Below, in pieces: positions 45,100 to 56,766 of a stretch of DNA of 64,000 nucleotides. Numbering within the stretch: position 1 is the stretch's first letter; the number at the start of each line of letters is the position of its first letter. The notes under the pieces were generated by a model. That model made no database searches, was not told the DNA's origin, and worked only from the letters and a program-made list of their open reading frames with translations. The DNA comes from Branchiostoma floridae (taxonomy: Eukaryota > Chordata > Leptocardii > Amphioxiformes > Branchiostomatidae), in the NCBI RefSeq assembly GCF_000003815.2, contig NC_049991.1, positions 18,318,037 through 18,382,036 of the forward strand. The letters run 5' to 3'. A program made the translations under genes and the position numbers.

Positions 45100-47560
45100 T
45101 TTTTGTTTTTCCTTCGTCAACGAAAAATATTTTGACTATGAAGACTTCCGTGTTATTGGTAAGAAGATGCGCTCATGACGTTGGGTTACAACTTCCCTCT
45201 TCATTTATTAGGGTCTGCATGCTCTTTTACGTAAGGCGTAGGCAACCTATTCTTATTTCCCTTCACTCGTAGGGAAAATCATCTTATCTACGTAATTCGT
45301 AGCGAGGCGACGAAATTTAGCGTAACTGTCTTCCTTGATTTAGCGTAATACGTTGGGGGGGGGGGTCTTCTGAATTCAGCGTAAATCATTGCTGGGACCC
45401 CCCAAGCAGACCCTCATGTATAAGATAGGCGTGAAAAAGCAAAAAATCGCAATGACGTGTAGTCTTGTAGACTCCGTTGCAGTCTTCGGAAGGGGGCTGG
45501 GGGTTTTTTTTGGGGGGGGGGGGCGTTGGTCCGCGATTTTCAACGTTGGCTATGTTCTCTTGTGCCGGAAAAGGGAGTTTCCCGAGGAAGGGAGTTTGCT
45601 GTGGAAGGGAGTTTGCCGTGATAGCGAGTTTGCCGTGACAGCGAGTTGTCTCGGCAAAACCTGTACGCAACGACATTATTTTTCCTACGTCAACAAAACA
45701 ATATTTTGACTGCAAAGTCTTCTTTGTTACAAAAAATGCGCACGTGGCGTTGGATTACAATTTCCCTCTTCAAGCGTCAGACAGGAAACAAGCTTATCTT
45801 CCGAACTTAAAAAAATGTAAAATCTGTCTTTTGCGTAAATTATCCTTAGGCTATTGTCTCATCAAAGCCTGTACGTAAAAATATTAATTTTCCTTACGTC
45901 AACAAAACAATATTTTTACTAAGAAGATGCGCACGTGACATTGCAAATTCCATCTTCAACTGTCAGAAAGTCACCAAACTTCCGAACTCATGAAGAAGAG
46001 AAAACGTAATATAGTCTCTGTCTTTTTCATACGTTGTTCTATTGTCTCATCAAAATATAAAATCTTGATTTTCCCTTGTTAACGAAAAATAATTTGATTA
46101 CGAAGTTTTCTGTGTTATTGCGAGGAAGGTTCACTCGTGACGATGGATTACAACTCCTCTTTCATGTGTTAAACAGAAAACAGACTTAACTTCCAAATTT
46201 ATGAAGTAAGTTTTTCCATCGTATCATCAAAACCTGTACATAAAGGTGGGGTCACACGTGCGTATATATTTTAGTCCGTTTGAGGCGCACATGGGAGTAT
46301 TTACCTCCACCAGGCCCCACAGGTCGTTGGAAAAATGATAAAAATTGGACAAACGTAAACAAGATAACATGTTAGACGAGTTAGCTGGGTCGCTAACCAT
46401 ACTTCTCGGTCAGCTAACTCATCTGGCATGTTTTGTATCTATATTTGTCCAATTTGTACTATTTTCCCCGCCACCTGTGGAGCCTGGTAGAGACTAAGAG
46501 CATCATACGCACCTCAAACGGACTTGATATACGCATGTGTGACCCCACCTAAACGATATCAATTTTTCCTACGTCAACAAAACAATATTTTGATTATGAA
46601 GTCTTCTGCTCCAGGAAGACCCACACGTGACAACTTCCCTCTTCAAGTGTAAGAAAGGCAACAAACTTATCATCCGAAAAATCGTAATATAGCTATAGTC
46701 TCTGTCTTTTGCGTACGTTGTTCTGTTGTTTCATCAAAGTCTAGCTACGTCAACAAAAGAATATTTTGACTGCAAAGTCTTTCGTGTTACAAAAAACACG
46801 CACGTGACAACACAACTTCCCTCTTCAGGTGACAGACAGGAAAAAAATCCTCGTCTGATCTTTTGAGAAAAAAGGAAAGAAACTAATTAAACGCACGTAA
46901 ATGTTACGCAGGTTGTTCTATTTTTAAATCCAGGACCTGATTGTTGTTACGTTAACCAATATTGCAAGGACTGTCAACCAAAGTCACGTGCATATCTTCC
47001 TTCATATGCGGAAAAATTCGTAGTCAAAATAATTTTGGTTGACGTGGGAAAAATAATTTTTACGTTCAGGTTTTGATTTGACACAAGTAAACTTATTCAA
47101 AATATAGACTGTATATGACGACAGTATATGAGGTTTTTCTCATATACCGCAGAATCATAATATCAGACGGGAAATAACGTCTCATCCGAAATTGTGGAGA
47201 GGGGAACTCTTCATTCACACGTGCTTATTACACAACAGACCATAGCGTAAAACGTCTAAATTGTTATTAACCAAAAGTAGAAGAACGTTTAACCATTGCC
47301 ACCTAGTAGACGCATTTTATCTACACCTACACGTTCTATCTTTCAATCTATAACAGGACGTAGTTATAATTTTTACGTCAACCGAAAGTTCTTTTGACTG
47401 CAGATGTAAAAGTTGTTATGCGCACGTGCATGTATCTTATTTTATCTACACTTACACGTTCTATCTTTCAATCTATAACAGGACGTAGTTAGTTATAGTT
47501 TTTACGTCAACCGAAAGTTCTTTTGACTGCAAATGTAAAAGTGGTCATGCGCACGTGCAT
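45100..47560 (+). repeat. Degenerate tandem array of TACGTCAACAAAACAATATT units
   Basis: At least nine diverged units start with (T)ACGTCAAC (near 45110, 45687, 45895, 46080, 46568, 46744, 46952, 47375 and 47506). Most continue TATTTTGACTGCAAAGTCTT, then GCGCACGTG and CTTCCCTCTTCA. One segment near 47015-47060 appears inverted. Unit spacing is irregular and a separate MITE interrupts the array at 46244-46550. Confidence 0.75.
46244..46550. mobile_element. 307-bp MITE, TIR AGGTGGGGTCACAC
   Basis: Both ends read AGGTGGGGTCACACRTGCGT inwards, and symmetry continues through AGTCCGTTTGAGGYGC. The centre carries a second palindrome (GTTAGCTGGGTCGCTAACC, GGTCAGCTAACTC). It is inserted in the TACGTCAAC array. 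Confidence 0.88.
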
Positions 47561-47571
47561 GTACTGTAAAT

Positions 47572-47773
47572 GCACTTAATTTCGCGGGGATTTAATTTCG
47601 CGGTAGCGGGAAAAAGGACTTTTCGCGGTGGATTTAAGTTCGCGGTTACACCATAGACTGCAATCTAATACCACAATAGAAAAATGTTCGCACTGGTTTT
47701 AATTTTGCGGTAAAGTGGTCACCGCGAAAACCGCGAACATTAACCCACCGCGAACATTTCTGCATTTACAGTA
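47572..47773. mobile_element. MITE, TIR TACTGTAAATGCA
   Basis: Left TACTGTAAATGCACTTAATT, right ACATTTCTGCATTTACAGTA. The interior is built of TTCGCGGT/ACCGCGAA motifs in both orientations. This terminal sequence is familiar from several marine invertebrate genomes. TA flanks fit a TA target site. Confidence 0.88.
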
Positions 47774-47999
47774 TCTTATTTCTGCCCTGTACATAAGGTT
47801 CACCACGTCATCAGATGACATTGACAATGGTCTTGACGTTCCTGAAGTTGGTAATCATATCAGCCACTCGGTGTGTTACGCAGAAGAGTGGTTATACAAT
47901 CTGAACATGACGTTGTTTTTTTTTTGTTTTTTTAAATCGATTGACGTTTTCGGTTCGATGTTTTCCTACAGAACGTCGCAAATAGTTAGTCTCCAAGCA

Positions 48000-48215
48000 G
48001 ACGTCTCAGCTTGATGAGAAAAGATAAGAATTTGTACAAATAGGGACAAATAAGTTGCCATGGGATTTTAGTAAGTCCTTTGGAGAATATCCATCAATTC
48101 GCCGGCCGGACAGTTCATTCCTCGGCGAATTAACTCCTACTGGACTTTTATTCCTAATTTAGCCAAAGTTCCCTATTACTATTCGGCCAGGCGGGAGTCT
48201 GGTAGAGACCAGCAT
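48000..48215. mobile_element. MITE related to the 51-kb tandem pair, copy on this strand
   Basis: Shares CAAATAAGTTGCCATGGGAT, TTAACTCCTACTGGAC and CTATTACTATTCGGCCAGGC with the reverse complement of 51155-51560, and ends GTCTGGTAGAGACCAG. Confidence 0.65.
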
Positions 48216-48286
48216 GTACGTACACCATTAACGTCACAACATATAGCGCCTCTTGAACTTGTGTCAGTCTTCATACACGTTTCTGC

Positions 48287-48474
48287 TACTCTCCATGCAG
48301 AGGTTCGGCTCAGGCTGTTTTTGACGTGTTTTTAGGCATTTTTATCGGGCTATCTATGTTGTGCTGTTTTCGTTACGTCTTCCAGCTAACAGCACGAAAT
48401 AGAAAGCCTGGTAACTTACGCCTAAAAACATATCCAATAAAAACAGCCGGGGCCGAACCTCTGCTTGGAGAGTA
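48287..48474. mobile_element. MITE, TIR TACTCTCCAWGCAGAGGTTC
   Basis: Left TACTCTCCATGCAGAGGTTC and right GAACCTCTGCTTGGAGAGTA, with further symmetry at GGCTGTTTTT/AAAAACAGCC. A solo end occurs at about 52505-52530. Confidence 0.85.
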
Positions 48475-48659
48475 CCTTCCTGCTATTTTTTGTTTCTCCT
48501 CCTTTCAAACCGCCGAGGCACCAAAGATTTGATAGATAGATGTCATTCAACGAATGTCACAAATGAATAGATATTTTGCTTACGCTTTATGTGTTTTGTT
48601 TTCTTGCATCACATTTCAATTGCGAAGTATCGCACGTACAGATTTTACCAAATACTAGT

Positions 48660-48815
48660 AGACAGATAACATACCATAGGAGTTAATCGGCCAAAAAGTA
48701 CAGTTGCCAACTTGCCTCTGGCGTGTTATCTGTCTATTTAGTCAATTTATACTACATGTATTTTTCAAGCGACGTGTGGAGCCTGGTACAGGCTAGGGCC
48801 GCTCGCCGTCTAGTG
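48660..48815. mobile_element. MITE of the GGAGCCTGGTAGAGACTAG group
   Basis: AGACAGATAACA at the left pairs with TGTTATCTGTCT at 48724-48735, then ATTTTTCAAGCGACGTGTGG and AGCCTGGTACAGGCTAG. Resembles 38980-39185. Confidence 0.55.
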
Positions 48816-49019
48816 GAAAGTCTCACCGTGTTTTTTTTTCGGATGGGAAACATGTTGTTTCTGCTGGTGTGTTCTTCTTTCTTCTTCTGCCATGAACCAA
48901 TCAGAGCTTGGGAGACCTGTCGGTGATATCAGCATATTAGCTGTTGCAGTAAATTTGAACAAAATGTTAGCTTATACACTATATATACGAACGACACATT
49001 AGCTGTTGCAGCCAATGTA

Positions 49020-49157
49020 AACATGGACAATAACAGGTTTGCAATAGCAAAATCTGTATTGCTTTCGTAAAAGGCAAAGTGCTCAGGGGGGAGGGGATAT
49101 CGTGCATTTTCTCGAAAATTTTGCCTTTCTCACTCTCCAAGCAGTGCCAGTGTGTAT

Positions 49158-49188
<31 letters not shown>

Positions 49189-49203
49189 CGTGTAAGTGTG
49201 TGT

Positions 49204-49250
<47 letters not shown>

Positions 49251-49265
49251 CGTGTAAGTGTGTGT

Positions 49266-49321
<56 letters not shown>

Positions 49322-50260
49322 AAGTGTGTGTGTGTATGTGTGTGTGCGTGTGTGTGTGCGTGTATATGTGAAACGTCTATAATTACACCGAGTGCATGCT
49401 TGCTTACTTACTTACTTACTCACGCACGCACCCAAGAGAGATAAATAAACAAAATCTTTTTACTCTGCACCGGTGTGCAAATATTCTCTCTCTTCACCAA
49501 ACACTTAATTTCCTCTTCCATACGAACAAATACTGGCACGGTCTCTGCTCTGTTTATCTTTATCTCGTCAGAACTCTTGACATGCAAATGAACAATTTCA
49601 GGTTTGCAATAGTAAAATCTATATTGTTTTCGTAAAAGTCAAATTACCTGGAGGAAAACATTCTGCGTTTTCTCGAAAATGTTGCCTACCAGTCTAATAG
49701 TTGTGTTTTTGTGTGCTTAGTGTGAAACGTCTGTAATTATACCAAGTCCTTACTTACGTACTCACCTACCCGAGAGGGAGGTAAATAAATAAAACCTTTT
49801 TATTCTGTACCGGTGTGCAAATATTCTCCCTCTTCACCAAACACCTTAAATTAGATAACTTCTTCCATACTGGCAGATACTTGTACGGGGTCCCTCCCCT
49901 GTTTATCTCGTCAAAATTACAGGTTTGCAAGAGCAAAATCTGCATTGTTTTCGTAAAAGGTAAACTTATACTTGGAGGGAGGTATACTGCATTTTCTCGT
50001 AAATGTTGTCTTTCTAGTTATGGTATTTTTGTGTGTGAAATGTTTGCAATTACACCGAGTGCTTACTTACTTAAGTAGCCGAGAGAGGTGAATAAATAAA
50101 AAATCTTTTTACACCGTACCGGTGTGCAAATACAGTACTCTCTCTATCTCTCTTCACCAAAACACCTTGAGTTCTTGTCCCATACTTGCGCGTGGTCTCT
50201 CCCCTGTTTATCTCTATCTCGTCAGCACTCTTGACATTTCCGCTTGTGTTACAAGTGTCA
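49020..50260 (+). repeat. Satellite of about 330-bp units, 3 to 4 copies
   Basis: AGGTTTGCAATAGCAAAATC recurs near 49035, 49600 and 49920. ATTACACCGAGTGC followed by TTACTTACTTA recurs near 49381, 49737 and 50050. CCGGTGTGCAAATATTCTC followed by TCTTCACCAAACAC recurs near 49470, 49810 and 50120. Units carry internal (TTAC)n tracts. Confidence 0.85.
49151..49372 (+). repeat. Higher-order (TG)n/(CG)n array
   Basis: Three successive blocks each run (TG)n, then GCGCGCGCGC or similar, then GTGTAAGTGTG. Alternating purine-pyrimidine over about 220 bp. Reading frames through it are repeat artefacts. Confidence 0.92.
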
Positions 50261-50348
50261 GGAAAACATTCAGCAGGCAGCGCTTCGCAAATAGACGGAA
50301 TCTCGTGCGATGGACTCAAGTGCCCTCTCCTGACCACTGGGCCTAAAC

Positions 50349-50362
50349 GTCGCCATGGCAAC
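50349..50362 (+). promoter_or_regulatory. Single RFX X-box match
   Basis: GTCGCCATGGCAAC fits GTNRCCNNRGYAAC in full, in a locally GC-rich block outside any recognised gene. Confidence 0.4.
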
Positions 50363-50859
50363 GGCCTTTGTTCTCTCGTTAGGCCATAGCAAGTAAATGT
50401 TATGGATGACAACCTCTGCCGACTGAAAATATAATGAGATAGGGGAAAATAAAACAAGATGGGTAAAAAAAAAATCAAGATTGCTGCATTTTCAAAATAG
50501 TAGACACAATAAACGCTGTAACAAGACTTGACGTAACAAAACGTGGCATCAGAACTAACAAGAAGGCAATAACTCCTGTATCAAAGAAGTGAACTAGCGT
50601 ATTAAAAGTGACAATAGTGTAGTATACTGCTATCACTTGCTAAGTTGTCAACTACACTCATGGTTTCCATATTGGTGCCACTTTTAGAACTTTCCAACAA
50701 GTTTCTCTTCTCCTAGTGTCACTTCTATACCAGTGCAATTATTAGGTTACAACGCAACATTTTTGCCCATTTTGGTCTATCTGACCATTCCCGAAGAAGA
50801 CGAAAAATTCTTGTGTTTTTTTTTTCTTCTGAAATCAGGCAAAAGTTAATGAGCGCGTG

Positions 50860-51115
50860 GATGTCATCCATAAGATTTACTTGCTAAGGCTTTAGGGAGG
50901 ATGGCTTCGCGCTTACAGTAGGAGTAGCAGTCAACACTCCAGCCTGCCCACCTGTGGGTGGTGCCTTCCCGACTTGCTTGCACAGTTGGAGAGGATCCGA
51001 GGCGATGGGTGCCGGGGTCTGTATGGCCGGCATTGTCCAGGGGCACCTGAAGAGGGCCTAAGCCGCACTTCTGGCACACAGGCCCGTCTGGTGGCAGGAG
51101 GCTTTCCACGTGCCG
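50860..51115 (-). other. Possible transposon-derived open segment
   Basis: An 81-codon minus-strand frame with a VCQKCG motif in GC-rich sequence unlike its surroundings. It may be a retrotransposon remnant. No family could be assigned. Confidence 0.25.
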
Positions 51116-51154
51116 ATGGGATGATGTAAACTTCTCTGGACAGTATAGACTCTC

Positions 51155-51560
51155 TCTAGCTTAGGCATAGTCTCTACCAGACTTCCGCCTGGCCGAATAG
51201 TAATAGGGACTTTGGCCAAGGAATAAATGCCTAATAGGAGTTAATTGGCCTTGGAGTGAACTGTCCGGCTAGAGATAGCTGGATAGACCGTAAAAGACTG
51301 AAATCCCATTGCAACTTATTTGTTCTTATTTGGCCGAATTCTTCTCTGGACAGTATAGCCTCTCTCTGGCTCAAGCCTAGTCTCTACCAGACACCCGCCT
51401 GGCCGAATAGTAATAGGGGACTTTGGCCAAGTTAGGAATAAACGTCTAGTAGGGGTTGATTGGCCAAGGTGTGAACTGACAGACCGGTGATAGCTAGATA
51501 AACTGCAAAAGACTTAAATCCCATTGCAACTTATTTGTTCTTATTTGGCCGAATTATTCT
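51155..51560. mobile_element. Tandem pair of one MITE (period about 205 bp)
   Basis: Two adjacent copies share TAGTCTCTACCAGAC, CGCCTGGCCGAATAGTAATA, GGACTTTGGCCAA, AATCCCATTGCAACTTATTT and TTGGCCGAATT. A reversed relative lies at 48000-48215 and a diverged one at 53905-54110. Confidence 0.85.
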
Positions 51561-52684
51561 CTCTTTGTTTCATACAGCTGACTAAGCCTAACTCACGTCG
51601 TCGACCGATAGGGTGGAAGAACATTCGCTTCCAAAATCTGCTTGTTGCTGCTTCTTAAATGCTGTGCATATATACACGAATCTACGCAGAACTTGTACTT
51701 CTTCATTATAACTTTGCTAACTGCAACAGCTACAAATTGTCAGTGTTTGCATACCCAGTAAGACCAAAATGGATAGGTCTGATTCACTCATTTAAAGAAA
51801 GGCACGCACTCTTATCTTCTCTATCGCGCCTAAGGTGTGTCTCTTTTCAATTTTGAACCTCCCAACTTTACGCCCTATCCAGGAGTTGATGTTTAACCTC
51901 AGCTGTTAACTGATATTATGTAGTTTGAGGAAAATGTAGTTTGAAACAACAACTACGATGTTTTAAACTTGTTGACCAAAATATGCGACCTACAGGACGG
52001 ACAGACTGCCACCACAACGTGATATTCTTGAACCGCGAGGCAGACACACTACATGGTCTTGACAGAGAAGTCGGTGATATCTAATGACAAGTTCAAGTTA
52101 CCGCTTATCAAACAATAGCGCATGACTAGTGCTCGTTTATTGCACAATCAGTAGTGAGTGTAGATCTGCCTTGCTTGTTGTTCGCCATTCACCAGTTATT
52201 GGGTTTCAAAGAGCGCATATCTCTGATTATTGACGATTGTGGTGTCGTGTTGCTTGTTGTGCGACTGAAATGAGACGCGTGTTGGTAAGTATCAGCTGGA
52301 GTATTGTTCATGAAACTCCTCATAACTGCCGGTCCTGGTGCCACTTGAACGCGACACGTGTGCGTAGGACTGACTCGTCTGGCAGATGGGTCCAAAACCC
52401 CAAAATAAGTCACGTGCACTCTTGAGATAAAGTGACCCAAATTTATGTCACGTAACATCAATTTTTGTTTTATCGACTGTAGGAAAAAAAAAGCAAGCCC
52501 CGACCGAAACCTCTGCTTGGAGAGTGGCAGAATCTGCGTCTTTAGCAAGCTGATTTCCCTGCGAAGTGCTTGTAATTTGTCTGCCTCACAGTTTAAGTAC
52601 ATGTATGGTATACAATCTTATGACCCGACTGGGTGTGAACCTCCGACTTTTCATTCGAATTCTACCGCCTATTCCATTTGAATT

Positions 52685-53057
52685 GGCTAGTTCCGAGTCA
52701 AGAATATCTTGGAAATCCACCGTTCCCATGTTCCATAATGCTCCTTGGACGATTTCGACAAAAATGCCCCTGCAGTTCCAGAGCAAGCTGCTAGGAGCCC
52801 AAAGACTATAGCATGCCCAGGTCAAAAGATACAAAAGAGGAATTTCTGCTGTAGTACCAAGGTTGCATACCAGGGGGCCAAAATCAACCTTGACCTTTGT
52901 CTTCCCAACCCCTACCCACATACCAAATATCATTGCAATCCATAAAGAGGTTCTTGAGTTATACTGACTACAAAAGTCCGGACACACATACACACACGCT
53001 CGCACGCACGCAGACGCACCAAAAACAATACCTCCATTTTCATGGAGGTAATAAGAC
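52685..53057 (+). repeat. Probable LINE 3'-end-like dispersed repeat
   Basis: A GC-balanced block ending in a CACACA tract, then ACAATACCTCCATTTTCATG and GAGGTAATAA, a terminal hairpin (ACCTCC/GGAGGT). I recall this tail from marine invertebrate repeats. No second copy in this window. Confidence 0.4.
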
Positions 53058-53904
53058 CACAGGCCTGCTCAGCACAACGTTTTCAAGAACCTGACATCAG
53101 ATTAGTAACGCCAAAGGTTTCCCCGCTTTGCCTTTCGCCGGAAATAGAATTGGAAAGAAAGTATCCGGCACAAGGTTCTCATGTTATGGAGAAGGCGGCT
53201 ACCTTTACAGTGGCTGATAATGTAATAAATGGGAATGAACCTATTTCCTTCTTCTTTCTTTTAGAAGAGGAAGACTTCACTTTGTTCAGGTCCACGGCAT
53301 CGTAACACCATTTCCTTTATAGTATAAATCATACCCCAAGTCCACTGAGGCGACGCGGTAACCGTTAGGCGAAAGTTGGCTATTTATCTATTTTTTCAGT
53401 TTAAAAAAATCTTAACTTGCTTTGAAAAGCATGATAAATACAATGGAACTGGATAGTGATTGGTAAGAGGTAGGAACCTTGTAGCATCATTTCACCAGCA
53501 GAAAAAAAGAATTCGGTCTTTAGTGAAGAAATTGGATGACACTCCCTCTATCACAACGTTGTTTCATTCAGGAAGTAACTCGAACTCACTTCTTCGATAA
53601 AAATAACTGTTCTTAAGGAATGAATAGATGAATGCAGACCTTTATACACACCAAATATATGTCAGTGGCAAAAAAGAAACATTAAGAGATTGAGCTGTAT
53701 CTGCTATTACATCAAATTTGACGAGCGCAAACCTTTGGGAGGTAGCCTTTACAAACATATTACTCTTTTGAAACCATATCCATACCGATACCTTTCCCCG
53801 ATTTGTTTGTTTGCTTTTGTTTTCCGATAAGCCATTTGCGCCGTTTGTACCACAAAACAAACAACTAACTGCAGGTGGCGCCCTCTTAGTAAATTATGAG
53901 CTAG

Positions 53905-54110
53905 AGGCAGACGTGTCAGCTGAATAAAAAAAGAGAAATATTTGGCCAAATAGCGACAGATAAGTTGCTATGCTTTTCAGTCAGTCTTTTGCAGTGTATC
54001 CAACTATCCACCGGCCGGTTAGTTTACTCCTATGCCAATCAACTTCTACTAGACTTTTTCTCCATCCAAACTTGGCCAAATTCCCATATCACTATCCGGC
54101 CCTATGTATG
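53905..54110. mobile_element. MITE, diverged relative of the 51-kb pair
   Basis: Shares GCGACAGATAAGTTGCTATG, TCCACCGGCCGGTTAGTTTA and AACTTGGCCAAATTCCC (loosely) with 48000-48215. Confidence 0.5.
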
Positions 54111-55799
54111 ATATGTTACGCAATAAGTTATTCATACTCCTATGTTTAAAGACTACAGATTTTACGGTACTCGATACCAGAAGTAGATTTGACTTTGATT
54201 ATATCTTTAGACCCGACAGCCCTCATAAATGCTAAGATAGGTAAATACATAAAAGATTGCTTTGTGATCAGAAAAGATACATGTAGCGACCCTCGTGTTT
54301 AGCCCTACCTGATTGTATGGAGGTTTTCTAATTATCCTATATTGTTTAGTTAGTAGAGATTTAAGATTTATTCTGTATTACACCTTAACATCGCTTAAAC
54401 CTAACCTACAACCTAAAGGCACACTTATACCTAAAGCAAATACTACCGCTATAACTTATTCTAAAAATTAAAGGAATGAGTTGAGAAGTCAAGTAGCTGG
54501 GAGAGAGGTCAGAGTCAAATATTCTATACATTAATTTTATATACATAGTTATCAATGAATATCTTTTACCACCATTGCTGCAGAGGTTTTGTGATCTTAT
54601 TCCACCCTCCCCTACTCCTACAGTCGGTACCTCCCGGCTACCGGCCTCCTCCAACATCTGGACATCGTATTTCGTACGTCGGTTCTTATACACAAAAATT
54701 CGGTATCATTTACAGTCTCTGTCTGGGCCGCAAACGGGGGAATTTTCCTGGCCAAGAGAACCAACACAACTCGCGCGGAGAGAAAGTCCCGAGCGCCTCC
54801 GAGTAGGGTTTGTTCTAAACTCGCGGGTTGTCGGTTTTATCCACCTGCTCCTCGCGCTAGAATGATTAATGATTTTTTGAGGACCGCTGACAGGAAGGCG
54901 GGAAACAGCAAGTTAGTATTTTGCCAAGCTTGTATAAACTACAGCGATAAGTAAACACGCCAGTCGACAGGGTGAAAGGGGATCCGAATCTGGCCCAATT
55001 AGGCTAGGGTGAGGCGGGGGCATCGAGGCGCGAGGGTCACATGTGTGAACAGTTACTCTTTTCTTGTGGCAGCCCGTGCGAGGGCTTCCCCCTGTCATTC
55101 CCAATTTCAATTACCAGGATTGAGAAGAAAAGCTGCACGTTGTAACACAATCTCTCCTGGATCTGGCTAAACCCCGCGGCCCGGGCCCCGTGCTGTCTGG
55201 GTGGTCGGCGGCCCGAGCAGACATTTTCTGGCTCAGCGGCGTCGAGTGGAGCGAGTTTTGGGCCCCCGCATTGGCTCGCTCCGTGCGGCAAATAAAAACG
55301 TGCTGGCGTCGGGATTCGGGTGACTTCAGTAACTCCATCCACCAATCCCGGCCGCCTATTATGCGGCGCTGGCAAATTTTTCTTCCCCAGCCGGTGTAGG
55401 GTGTCAGGCGAGCCCACACTCACGCACTCTCGCCCCAAGGCCGGGCTGGCTCATTGAAGCACCTCCGATTGTTTACAAAACTGTCAAGTCGCGAGTTCAC
55501 CAACGTCAGTCTGACGCGCTGGTAGCGAGAGAGGAGCAAGGAGTAGCGGCACTCACTATCGGGGACTCGCCCACAACCTCCGGACCTGCTACCGGACCTG
55601 TCACGCGCTGAACCGAGGGGGACGGACTCACACGGGTTCCACAACTTCCCTCTCTGTGAAACAGTCGCTTGTTTTGACTGTCAGGCAACAACGTTTTGAC
55701 CTGAGAGACTCAAGTTTTGATTTTCTCTCGTCGTCGTCACGGACAGAAGAAAGTTTCAAGGCATGTGCGTCGACGTCATTGTTCATCACCGGAAACTCT
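54111..55799. other. FOXL2 upstream region
   Basis: The first kilobase is AT-rich; from about 54950 the sequence becomes GC- and CpG-rich and stays so through FOXL2, as expected for a developmental gene promoter. A CCAAT box lies near 55342. No other gene seen; open frames here have no recognised motif. Confidence 0.5.
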
Positions 55800-55807
55800 T
55801 ATAAAAG
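55800..55807 (+). promoter_or_regulatory. FOXL2: TATA box of FOXL2
   Basis: TATAAAAG lies 114 bp upstream of the FOXL2 ATG, which would place the start of transcription near 55830. Confidence 0.6.
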
Positions 55808-55920
55808 TTTTCGGAGAAAACTGTTGGAAATCGTGTCGGGAGCTCAGATAGCTACACTGCATCTCAGTTTGAGGAAGTGAAAGTTGGTTATTGGGTGTTA
55901 GCCACAGGAGATAGCCGATC

Positions 55921-56766
55921 ATGGCGACGCTGTTCGACACAATAGACGACGGGCTGTCGGTGGCGTCGGACGGGAAGGACGAGAACCTCACGCCGAACGG
56001 GACGCGAGACCAGCCCGGGGAGACGGGCAAGGCCGACTCGGGCGACCAGGAAAAGACTGGCGAGGGGGAGAAGACATCATCAGATCCCCATCAAAAACCA
56101 CCTTACTCTTACGTGGCTCTGATCGCCATGGCAATCAAGGAGAGCCAGGAGAAGAGACTCACGCTCAGTCAGATCTATAACTACATCATACAGAAGTTTC
56201 CCTACTACGAGAAGAACAAGAAGGGCTGGCAGAACAGCATCAGACACAACCTGAGTCTGAACGAGTGTTTCATCAAGGTTCCGCGGGAGGGCGGGGGAGA
56301 GAGGAAGGGAAACTACTGGACGCTCGACCCGGCCTGCGAGGACATGTTCGAGAAGGGCAACTACCGGCGGCGTCGGCGGATGAAGCGGCCGTACCGCCCG
56401 CCGGTCACCGGCCACATCTCCGGCCTCCTCCCGCCGAAACCCTACTACGACACGACGTACGGAGGGTACTCTCTCACGCCCAAGTACCTGCAGTCGCCCT
56501 ACAACAACTGCTCGTGGCCCATCTCGGCGCCGTCGCCGCAGTTCAGCAACTACAACTCGTGCCAGCTGCAGGCGTCGCCGCGCTGCGCCCCGTCCCTGTC
56601 CGGCCCGCCGCAGATCCAGCCCATGCAGCTGCCCAACGTCAACGCGTCCCCGTACTCCTACAGTCCCGTGTCCTGCACGCTGTCCGGGCAAACCTCGCCG
56701 GGGGACTTCGCCTTCGCCTGCCGCCGACAGAACGACACCGGTCCGATGCACGGTTACCCCTACTGA
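55921..56766 (+). CDS. FOXL2: Forkhead transcription factor FoxL2 (single exon, 281 aa)
   Basis: Intact intronless frame, as in vertebrate FOXL2. An acidic N-terminal 55 residues lead into the forkhead domain (about residues 58-155): [14 protein letters not shown], then recognition helix [13 protein letters not shown] (105-117), then wing [17 protein letters not shown]. The signature right after the domain, [15 protein letters not shown], is diagnostic of FoxL2 and acts as a nuclear localisation signal. The C-terminus is Tyr/Pro/Ser-rich and ends MHGYPY. The alanine tract of mammalian FOXL2 is absent, and the protein is shorter than the human one. FoxL2 is a nuclear DNA-binding regulator, in vertebrates of ovary, eyelid and pituitary development; its role here is inferred. 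The ATG is preceded by GATC and followed by GCG. A TATA box and GC-rich upstream region support the start. The long antisense frame across it is a high-GC artefact. Confidence 0.98.
   Translation: MATLFDTIDDGLSVASDGKDENLTPNGTRDQPGETGKADSGDQEKTGEGEKTSSDPHQKPPYSYVALIAMAIKESQEKRLTLSQIYNYIIQKFPYYEKNKKGWQNSIRHNLSLNECFIKVPREGGGERKGNYWTLDPACEDMFEKGNYRRRRRMKRPYRPPVTGHISGLLPPKPYYDTTYGGYSLTPKYLQSPYNNCSWPISAPSPQFSNYNSCQLQASPRCAPSLSGPPQIQPMQLPNVNASPYSYSPVSCTLSGQTSPGDFAFACRRQNDTGPMHGYPY

Noticed and set aside
49152..49444. Cys-Val repeat frames
   Set aside because: Translation of the (TG)n/(CG)n array.
56080..56751. 223-codon antisense frame over FOXL2 and a 203-codon shifted sense frame (56265-56876)
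   Set aside because: Both are shadows of the GC-rich FOXL2 coding sequence; composition is Arg/Val/Ala-biased with no domain.
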